Source: Leptolinea sp. (GTDB lineage: Bacteria > Chloroflexota > Anaerolineae > Anaerolineales > Anaerolineaceae). From it: a stretch of 6,110 nt of DNA. The notes beneath the pieces are model-generated. The model was not told the origin of the DNA. It saw only the letters and a program-made list of their open reading frames with translations, and searched no databases. Location of the stretch: contig JALHEL010000116.1 of the NCBI GenBank assembly GCA_022837205.1, positions 1,951-8,060 on the forward strand, written 5' to 3'. A program made the translations under genes and the position numbers. The stretch's first letter is position 1. Every line of letters begins with the position of its first letter. Of the stretch, positions 1 through 5,058 are shown piece by piece.

Positions 1-240
1 TCCCGCATGAGAAAAATCATGGACTTTGGAAGTTATTCCGTTTCCTACCAGTACCAATGAAGCTTTTACTCTCAGAGGAACTGCCGACTCAACCGCTTTT
101 TGAATCAACGGGCGGATTTCCTCTTTCAATGCCGTTTGGTCATCATTTAACTCGCCGTAGACAGCGATATCCAGCCAATCTGTCTTACTCAGAGAAGGCT
201 GACTGCTTTCGGATGACGCAATAAAACGAATGTTACTCAA
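1..240 (-). CDS. Unrecognised protein, N-terminal 80 residues (gene cut by left edge)
   Basis: This is an open reading frame read leftwards that runs off the window without a stop, so only the first 80 codons are visible. The start is TTG. It is chosen because a strong Shine-Dalgarno (GGAGGTG) lies 7 bases upstream and an in-frame TGA sits two codons before it, leaving no earlier start. The protein begins MSNIRFIASSESSQ, then has an acidic stretch, a probable helix around residues 38-52 (ALKEEIRPLIQKAVESA) and a hydrophobic strand near 58-65 (KASLVLVGNG). There is no signal peptide or membrane segment in the visible part, so it is probably cytoplasmic. I do not recognise the family. It starts 20 bases after the methyltransferase stop on the same strand, so the two are likely co-transcribed. 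Coding status is supported by the ribosome site, spacing and unbroken frame; function is unknown. Confidence 0.7.
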   Translation of the reverse strand, partial: MSNIRFIASSESSQPSLSKTDWLDIAVYGELNDDQTALKEEIRPLIQKAVESAVPLRVKASLVLVGNGITSKVHDFSHAG

Positions 241-247
241 TCGATTT

Positions 248-254
248 CACCTCC
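248..254 (-). promoter_or_regulatory. Strong Shine-Dalgarno that fixes a TTG start
   Basis: The minus strand reads GGAGGTG here, close to a full complement of the 16S rRNA 3' end, with 7 bases before the TTG at position 240. It is the best ribosome binding site in the window. It decides the start of the left-edge gene, which has no ATG or GTG at a suitable position. Confidence 0.8.
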
Positions 255-260
255 GTGCTT

Positions 261-1043
261 TTATTTCCCCGATCGTTGCCGGACTGCTTCAAACATCAGA
301 ATACCGGCAGCCGCTGCTGCATTCATCGATTCCGTACCCGGACTCATCGGGATAAAAATTTTGTCCTTTGCCAACCGTTCCGCTTCTTTACAGATTCCTT
401 CCGCTTCGGATCCGATGATAATTGCGACCGGTCGGCGGAGATTTTCTTCCCAAAGAGATTTTCCTCCCTTCATATCCGATGCAAGCGGAAAAATGTGCGG
501 ATGAACTTGGAAAAAATCATCGATTTCCCGCCAATCGGATTGAGAAAAAGGAATTTTCAAATGAGCTCCCATTCCGGAGCGAACCACTTTCGGCGAATAT
601 GGATCGGCGCATCCGGGGGCGAGAAGGATTAAATCGACCGCCGCTGCGGCAGCTGTCCGAAAAATCGTTCCCAAATTGCCGGGGTCGTGTATTCCGTCCA
701 AAATGAGCACAAGACTCGGATCGGGCTGAATCGGCAATGGTTGCGCTTTGACAACGATTAATATGCCTTGGGGAGTCGTCGTATCCGATACAGATCGCAT
801 CAGTTGCGGAGGAATTTCTTCCGCTTCAATTCCGGCTTTTTGCAGTGCTTTGATGAAATTTTCTGTACGATTTGTCAAGGGCGATGTATACAGAGCAAAT
901 TGAATGGGAATTTCTTTTTGCAGAGCTTCTTCGGACAATCGGATTCCTTCCATGACATACCAGCCCGATTCTTGGCGTTCTTTTTTTTCTGTTAAAAGTT
1001 TTTTTACCCATTGGATTTTCGAATTCTGTATCGATGTAATCAT
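261..1043 (-). CDS. SpoU/TrmH-family RNA 2'-O-methyltransferase
   Basis: This is a cytoplasmic SAM-dependent enzyme expected to methylate a ribose 2'-OH in rRNA or tRNA. At 260 residues it has the usual two-domain layout. The N-terminal L30e-like substrate-binding domain carries the typical pattern WYVMEGIRLSEEAL (residues 28-41). The C-terminal SPOUT domain starts near residue 110 and shows all three family motifs. Motif 1 is DPGNLGTIFRT (120-130), with the Asn and the Arg of the active site. Motif 2 is IIGSEAEG (209-216). Motif 3 is IPMSPGTESMNAAAA (231-245), where the usual S-L-N is S-M-N. The start MITSIQNSKI fits the family; the upstream sequence has no good Shine-Dalgarno. The layout is closest to the RlmB/TsnR-like group, but the target nucleotide cannot be read from sequence. 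It is divergent from the rhodanese lipoprotein and lies 20 bases before the unrecognised gene. Confidence 0.93.
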   Translation of the reverse strand: MITSIQNSKIQWVKKLLTEKKERQESGWYVMEGIRLSEEALQKEIPIQFALYTSPLTNRTENFIKALQKAGIEAEEIPPQLMRSVSDTTTPQGILIVVKAQPLPIQPDPSLVLILDGIHDPGNLGTIFRTAAAAAVDLILLAPGCADPYSPKVVRSGMGAHLKIPFSQSDWREIDDFFQVHPHIFPLASDMKGGKSLWEENLRRPVAIIIGSEAEGICKEAERLAKDKIFIPMSPGTESMNAAAAAGILMFEAVRQRSGK

Positions 1044-1120
1044 ATATATTCAACCCAAATCATTTCTGATGTTAGAATTTGCCATCATTATGCATCAATC
1101 CTATTTCCCCAAAGGGCGCC
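1044..1120. promoter_or_regulatory. Divergent intergenic region between methyltransferase and rhodanese genes
   Basis: These 77 bases must hold promoters for both genes. The best leftward candidate is TTGATG at 1093-1098 and TAACAT at 1069-1074 (minus strand, 18-base spacer, four of six matches in each box). Rightward, CATTAT at 1086-1091 is a possible -10 without a good -35. AAAGGG at 1111-1116, four bases before the ATG at 1121, is a partial Shine-Dalgarno for the rhodanese gene. The promoter calls are weak; the regulatory role of the region follows from the gene layout. Confidence 0.35.
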
Positions 1121-1540
1121 ATGAAAAGACTTTTTCTATTTTTTATTGTAATCTATATCTCAATCTTTCTCGGGGGTTGTTCGGAACGGGGCACGATTGA
1201 AGGTCAAACAAAACCGGAAGAAGAGGTAACAGTTGTTATGAAAATCAAACCAGAAGATGCAATAAAAATGCTTGAAAGTGAGAATCCACCGGCTCTGATC
1301 GATGTTCGCGAACCGGATGAATTTGCGAGTGGGCACATACCGAATGCTGTCAATGTCCCGTTGGGAGATGTGGTAAATGGGGTCATTCGATTGGGAATCC
1401 CGAAAGATCAACCGGTTATGGTTTATTGCCGCACGGGAAGGCGGAGTTCGGAAGCCGCTTCGAAATTACAGGGTGCGGGATATCAGAAGATTTATGATCT
1501 GGGAGGAATCACCGATTGGCCGTATGAAATTGTAAAATAA
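1121..1540 (+). CDS. Rhodanese-domain lipoprotein (sulfurtransferase-like)
   Basis: This is a 139-residue single-domain rhodanese exported as a lipoprotein. The ATG at 1121 is preferred over an in-frame TTG at 1079. It places a lipoprotein signal at the very N-terminus: basic MKR, a hydrophobic core to residue 17, then the lipobox L17-G-G-C20. The partial Shine-Dalgarno AAAGGG precedes it. A short linker leads to the rhodanese domain, with the family motifs ALIDVREPDEFASGHIPNA (58-76) and the active-site loop C103-RTGRRS. Cys103 would carry the persulfide. The ending LGGITDWP (127-134) is typical of the fold. Since the catalytic cysteine is intact, it is probably active outside the cytoplasmic membrane, moving sulfur between thiol or cyanide carriers or acting in redox or metal stress, but its substrate is unknown. 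It appears to be transcribed alone and converges with the membrane-protein gene, 16 bases away. Confidence 0.9.
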   Translation: MKRLFLFFIVIYISIFLGGCSERGTIEGQTKPEEEVTVVMKIKPEDAIKMLESENPPALIDVREPDEFASGHIPNAVNVPLGDVVNGVIRLGIPKDQPVMVYCRTGRRSSEAASKLQGAGYQKIYDLGGITDWPYEIVK

Positions 1541-1556
1541 GCATGGTGTCTTCTGT

Positions 1557-3644
1557 TTATGGACAGGTTACCCCCTCCTGAACCAATACACTTTTACGCG
1601 GCACAAGGATTTGAACACCCTGTTCTTCGAATGTCTCCAACGGCTCATAATAGCATAGGGTCGGGATAGAAACCCATTTAACGAACAGGTCATTTTCTTC
1701 GCTGAAGTTTCGGTTTGCCCCCTGAAATTTAATTTGGAGCGGTTCGCTGATGATAACCGCGAAACGTTGGTTTTTTAAATCGTGGATATATGGTTTGAAC
1801 CACTCGGCATTATCCGCCATTGCTTCATCCATCATCCATTTTTTCTCATAATCGGCGATTAAAGGAATTTTGGGAACATATCCGAAAGTCAGCAACTGGC
1901 GCTGATCCATGAAAAGTATTTCTTCCTGAGCATGCTGGGCAATAACCTGCTGCACTTTGGCCAGTGCCTCGCCGGTTGTACTCGGATCCGGATATTTTTT
2001 CGGTTCAACGGTTAACATGGCCGGCAGAACCGGAAGGATGATTGCCGCCAGAATAATCCAGTTGATCCAATGTCCGGAATGAACTTTATCGATTAACCAT
2101 TCACCCATTCCGGCATTCCATGCCATCGCTGCGATGATGAGGAGAGCAATGAGAAACATGTCTAAATTATGTAAATTGGACCCGCCGCCGATTTTGACCG
2201 ATACGATCAGCCCCACACATAAGAAAGCGAACAGGATACAGCCTAAAACCAAGCGTTGCATCCCGCTGAGGTTCCAATGTTTTTCATGATCCCAAAATAT
2301 CAATAAAAGGACCAAAGGCAGGATTGCCATCAAGAGTCCCGGTACGATTCCGAGCTTATATGTTTCATTCGGCCAGAGCCGATTCCAAAGCAAAGGTTGG
2401 CGGGATAAATAATATTGAAACCATGCCGGGGTAAGCATCGCCGGAACGCTTTCGGAAGCTTCCGTCTCTTTCGGAGATGTATCGACCGATTGATATTCCT
2501 CCCCATAATTCAACGGTACCGTAACGGTTGATTTTTCGGTTACGGATGATTCGGAAAAAAACGCTCTGATGGAGTATTGATTCAAATAAGAGAAAGCACC
2601 CGCTATGCCGAACAAGCCGATCAGAATTGCCTGAAACCATCTTCTTTTTTGACTGAGTATTTTCTTATCATAAGTATCGGCAAGGGTTAACATTCCGCCG
2701 TAAATTGCCGGAGCAACGATCCAAGTGGAGCGGGACATTACCGCATAAGCCCCGGCGAGAAATGTGAACAAGCATCCCAACCAAAGAGGAAGTTTATGTC
2801 CCAATGCGACCAATATTGCGGCAAGAACCAAAGGTGTATAGATCGGTCCCTGATTCAAAAAAATCATTGCCCAAAGCGAGCCTGCCAGCAGATATTTTTT
2901 TTGAGTGACGGACCGGTCATTCAATAATGCCCAACCCAGCAACGCATACGGAATGGTAAAAAGAAAATCGTTCCAAGCGCGCATCATTCGAATTGTCACT
3001 TTGGGCAGTAAAAAGATTGCCCCCCATAAGCTTTGACGTCCGAGATCGATATAAGCCGGAATCGGTTTATCCTGCGGCCAGTTATATAAGCGTCGTCCGA
3101 AAAGAACGGAATAATCCCAAAAGCGATTTCCTTCCGACCAACCGACGCTGAACGGATAATCGGTAAGATCACGAAACTGATTGATCAATAAAAATGAAAC
3201 GCTGAAAGCCAACATTGAAGCGATCAATGCTCCACAGGATATTCCCTTTTCTTTTGTAAGGAGCCATGCGGCGGCAAGAATGATCACCGTATACAGAAAT
3301 ATGCGGATCCAAGGATTTCCAAACGGTTCACTCCAACGATGAAATGTATAGAGAAAAATGGGAAGCAGACAAATGAAAAATGACCCCATTCGTCTGATCG
3401 GATCAGGGAGCTTTTTTAAAAACAAGAACATTTTCAGCAGCTCCGGCCGCCATAAGATTGCATAAATAAAAAGAATTCCCACAATCCAAAAAGTACAAAT
3501 CAGCAAAAACGAAGGAACGATGCTGCCTTTGGACAAGAATTCCTGATATCGTCTCCAGATGCTTAACGCACATTGGACAGAAATGACAGCCATTATCAGG
3601 CTCAGAGTGATTTGTTTGATTTTTTCGGATTTTTTTTGTTTCAT
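1557..3644 (-). CDS. Large polytopic membrane protein, GT-C glycosyltransferase-like, function unknown
   Basis: The protein has 695 residues from the ATG at 3644. A TTG at 3668 would add eight residues, but the ATG overlaps the nitroreductase stop (ATGA), the usual geometry of translational coupling, and neither start has a Shine-Dalgarno. By eye there are about 14 to 16 hydrophobic segments between residues 12 and 545. A Ser/Thr/Glu-rich loop (about 364-402) interrupts them, and a soluble tail of about 150 residues (545-695) follows. After roughly five membrane segments a loop reads WSEGNRFWDYSVLFGRRLY (169-187). This resembles the first outer loop of GT-C enzymes, where acidic residues bind the lipid-phosphate sugar donor. 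A second distinctive motif is KIGGGSNLHNLDMF (484-497), near the last segments. This suggests a glycosyltransferase of the cytoplasmic membrane working on cell-surface glycans or proteins, but that is inference from layout; no donor or acceptor can be named. Confidence 0.85.
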   Translation of the reverse strand: MKQKKSEKIKQITLSLIMAVISVQCALSIWRRYQEFLSKGSIVPSFLLICTFWIVGILFIYAILWRPELLKMFLFLKKLPDPIRRMGSFFICLLPIFLYTFHRWSEPFGNPWIRIFLYTVIILAAAWLLTKEKGISCGALIASMLAFSVSFLLINQFRDLTDYPFSVGWSEGNRFWDYSVLFGRRLYNWPQDKPIPAYIDLGRQSLWGAIFLLPKVTIRMMRAWNDFLFTIPYALLGWALLNDRSVTQKKYLLAGSLWAMIFLNQGPIYTPLVLAAILVALGHKLPLWLGCLFTFLAGAYAVMSRSTWIVAPAIYGGMLTLADTYDKKILSQKRRWFQAILIGLFGIAGAFSYLNQYSIRAFFSESSVTEKSTVTVPLNYGEEYQSVDTSPKETEASESVPAMLTPAWFQYYLSRQPLLWNRLWPNETYKLGIVPGLLMAILPLVLLLIFWDHEKHWNLSGMQRLVLGCILFAFLCVGLIVSVKIGGGSNLHNLDMFLIALLIIAAMAWNAGMGEWLIDKVHSGHWINWIILAAIILPVLPAMLTVEPKKYPDPSTTGEALAKVQQVIAQHAQEEILFMDQRQLLTFGYVPKIPLIADYEKKWMMDEAMADNAEWFKPYIHDLKNQRFAVIISEPLQIKFQGANRNFSEENDLFVKWVSIPTLCYYEPLETFEEQGVQILVPRKSVLVQEGVTCP

Positions 3645-4423
3645 GAATTGGGGTTTGTCTGTTGCCAATTTTTCAACATCTCGCGGACCGAACGGGACAT
3701 TTCGATTGAAAAATCAGCGGTAAATTTGCGAATATAATTCCGTTGACCCTGTGGTAAACGCCCCAAGGGGTTATTCGGGATAATATCTTCTTTCGGAAAC
3801 ATGTTCAACAGGTCTTGATCGGAAAAAGACGGATATTGATTTTTATGAACAATATATTTTTTATCAAACCGCTCAACCGGTTTTCGGTTTTTTTGGTCTT
3901 CCGTCGGGTATCCGAAGCACAATAAGACGATCGGGGCGGCATATCGTGGCAAGCGGAAAAGATCCCGAATTTGTTCATAATGTTCGACGATATCACCGAT
4001 GTAACACGAACCCAAACCGAGTGCCTCCGCTGCGATGACTGCATTTTGCGCAGCGATCAGGGTATCCATACAAGCCAGCAAAAAGTCACCTTCTTGCGGA
4101 GTTCGGGGAACTCTGCCGAATTCGGCACACAGCGCCGGAGCGTTTGAAACTTTATAATAATCAAACCAGCGTTGATAGTCCGCAATGAATAAAAGCAGCC
4201 ACGGGGCAGTTGCGATAAACGGTTGGTGATCGCAACTGTCCGCAAGGATATCTTTTAAGGCTTGATCCTCAACTTCGATGATAGAATAAAGCATCATTGC
4301 GCCGGCAGAAGGCGCATGCATGGCCGCCTCGAGGACGATTTGCTTTGTATCATCTGAAACAGATTGATCGGTAAATTTTCGGACGGATTTCCGATTCATG
4401 AGAGTTTGAATTGTTTCGTTCAT
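3641..4423 (-). CDS. NfsA/FRP-type FMN-dependent nitroreductase
   Basis: This is a cytoplasmic flavoenzyme of the nitroreductase superfamily, expected to reduce nitro compounds, quinones or flavins with NAD(P)H. The N-terminal FMN-phosphate motif is R11-K-S-V-R-K-F17. It is followed by APSAGAMMLYS (37-47), in the position of the A-S/P-S-x-x-x-Q/L-Y stretch of the NfsA/FRP group. The dimer and flavin core region is MDTLIAAQNAVIAAEALGLG (119-138), followed by CYIGDI (140-145). LLCFGYP (167-173) and KYIVHKNQY (189-197) match the end of the core. At 260 residues it carries a C-terminal extension of about 60 residues, as the NfsA/FRP group does and short NfsB-type enzymes do not. The natural substrate and the NADH/NADPH preference cannot be read. 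There is no Shine-Dalgarno; a TAAAAT box lies 7 bases upstream of the ATG, suggesting a leaderless mRNA. Its stop overlaps the start of the membrane-protein gene. Confidence 0.92.
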   Translation of the reverse strand: MNETIQTLMNRKSVRKFTDQSVSDDTKQIVLEAAMHAPSAGAMMLYSIIEVEDQALKDILADSCDHQPFIATAPWLLLFIADYQRWFDYYKVSNAPALCAEFGRVPRTPQEGDFLLACMDTLIAAQNAVIAAEALGLGSCYIGDIVEHYEQIRDLFRLPRYAAPIVLLCFGYPTEDQKNRKPVERFDKKYIVHKNQYPSFSDQDLLNMFPKEDIIPNNPLGRLPQGQRNYIRKFTADFSIEMSRSVREMLKNWQQTNPNS

Positions 4424-4429
4424 AGGCTT

Positions 4430-4435
4430 ATTTTA
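4430..4435 (-). promoter_or_regulatory. Putative -10 box (TAAAAT) for a leaderless nitroreductase mRNA
   Basis: The minus strand reads TAAAAT, five of six matches to the sigma-70 -10 consensus, at -12 to -7 relative to the ATG at 4423. Transcription would then begin at or next to the A of the start codon. No Shine-Dalgarno is present in the intervening AAGCCT, and no clear -35 is visible at 16-18 bases upstream. The prediction rests on the box, its spacing and the missing ribosome site. Confidence 0.35.
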
Positions 4436-4457
4436 ATCGTTATTCGATTTTATTGGG

Positions 4458-4486
4458 TTGATGATCAAAAAATGCGGAATCATAAA
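4458..4486 (+). promoter_or_regulatory. Putative sigma-70 promoter for rnhA
   Basis: TTGATG (4458-4463) and CATAAA (4481-4486) are separated by 17 bases, each matching four of six consensus positions. Transcription would start near 4493, giving a leader of about 36 bases that contains the purine-rich ribosome site. The -35 box is part of a short inverted repeat, TTGAT-G-ATCAA (4458-4468). This could be an operator shared with the divergent nitroreductase gene, but it is too short to claim. Confidence 0.35.
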
Positions 4487-4506
4487 AGATGCTTTTAGAG
4501 AAGAAT

Positions 4507-4514
4507 AAGAGGAG
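4507..4514 (+). promoter_or_regulatory. Shine-Dalgarno-like AAGAGGAG with long spacing to rnhA
   Basis: AAGAGGAG is the only ribosome-site-like stretch before rnhA. It ends 14 bases before the ATG, longer than the usual 5-9. No in-frame ATG, GTG or TTG lies closer, and an in-frame TAG at 4496 closes the frame upstream, so the ATG at 4529 stands despite the spacing. Confidence 0.45.
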
Positions 4515-4528
4515 AAGATCCGGTAACA

Positions 4529-5005
4529 ATGGATGACAAACGAACCAAAGTGACCATTTATGCCGACGGGGCTTGTTTGGGGAACCCCGGTCCGGGTGGA
4601 TACGGTGTGATATTGATTTGCGGCGATCGAAAGAAAGAACTTTCGGGTGGTGCCGCTCTGACCACAAATAATCGGATGGAATTAACAGCCGTGATTGAAG
4701 GTCTGAAGGCATTAAAACGTCCGTGCGAAGTGCTTTTATATTCGGATTCAAAGTATGTGGTGGATATGGTTGAAGGAAAATGGCCACAGCGCTGGCAAAA
4801 AAATAATTGGATGCGAAATAAAAAAGAGCCGGCTAAAAATGTTGATTTGTGGGAGGAACTCTTACGTTTATTGGAGATCCATTCCGTCACAATGAAATGG
4901 GTAAAAGGGCACGCGGAAAATGCGCTGAATAACCGTTGCGATGAACTGGCGGTGAAAGCAGCTGAAAGTTTTAAAAATTCGAATCATAACAATTTGTCTT
5001 CCTGA
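4529..5005 (+). CDS. rnhA: Ribonuclease HI
   Basis: This cytoplasmic endonuclease cleaves the RNA strand of RNA-DNA hybrids using two metal ions, removing R-loops and RNA primers. At 158 residues it is close to the E. coli enzyme (155). The catalytic DEDD set is complete: D13 in YADGACLGNPGPGGYG (11-26), E51 in TTNNRMELTA (45-54), D73 in LLYSDSKYV (69-77) and D138 in NNRCDELA (134-141). The mobile histidine of the family is H128 in WVKGHAENALN. The Trp-rich basic substrate-binding 'handle' is present (KWPQRWQKNNWMRNKK, 84-99), placing it with E. coli-type RNase HI rather than handle-less forms. There is no N-terminal hybrid-binding domain. It diverges from the nitroreductase gene and is followed, after 53 bases, by xseA on the same strand. 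Confidence 0.97.
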   Translation: MDDKRTKVTIYADGACLGNPGPGGYGVILICGDRKKELSGGAALTTNNRMELTAVIEGLKALKRPCEVLLYSDSKYVVDMVEGKWPQRWQKNNWMRNKKEPAKNVDLWEELLRLLEIHSVTMKWVKGHAENALNNRCDELAVKAAESFKNSNHNNLSS

Positions 5006-5043
5006 TAGATATTATCAAAAGAATTTCAAGTGAAAACTACCGG

Positions 5044-5052
5044 TGATATACT
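5044..5052 (+). promoter_or_regulatory. Putative extended -10 promoter (TGATATACT) for leaderless xseA
   Basis: TATACT (5047-5052) matches five of six -10 consensus positions and is preceded by TG plus one base, the extended -10 element that can work without a good -35. TTTCAA at 5024-5029 is only a weak -35. The hexamer occupies -12 to -7 before the xseA ATG at 5059, so transcription would start at the start codon itself. The six bases between are GGTTTT, with no Shine-Dalgarno. Confidence 0.45.
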
Positions 5053-5058
5053 GGTTTT

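Noticed and set aside
255..706. Plus-strand open frames (125 and 94 codons) over the methyltransferase gene
   Set aside because: They are opposite the SPOUT motifs, which define the real gene, and the products are Arg/Phe/Cys-rich without any domain.
981..988. Run of eight T (eight A in the methyltransferase coding strand) as a frameshift or slippage site
   Set aside because: The main frame is intact with all family motifs on both sides, and the alternative frame gives no meaningful protein. A similar A8 run early in the membrane-protein gene simply encodes a Lys-rich N-terminus.
1079..1120. TTG at 1079 as the rhodanese start, adding 14 residues
   Set aside because: It would bury the lipoprotein signal behind a polar, Pro-containing stretch. 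The ATG at 1121 puts MKR and the hydrophobic core at the N-terminus and has a partial Shine-Dalgarno.
1570..1590. Shine-Dalgarno-like AGGAGG on the minus strand near the end of the membrane-protein gene
   Set aside because: No start codon with an open frame follows at a suitable distance; downstream lies the convergent rhodanese gene. It is coding sequence for the protein's last residues.
4440..4890. Antisense open frames over rnhA (115 and 110 codons)
   Set aside because: They overlap the RNase HI catalytic regions, have no ribosome site and give basic, low-complexity products.
5033..5058. Imperfect inverted repeat (AAAAC ... GTTTT with ACCGGT/ACTGGT) before xseA as a terminator or operator
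   Set aside because: The arms pair only in part, there is no uninterrupted stem, and the region is better explained as the extended -10 promoter.
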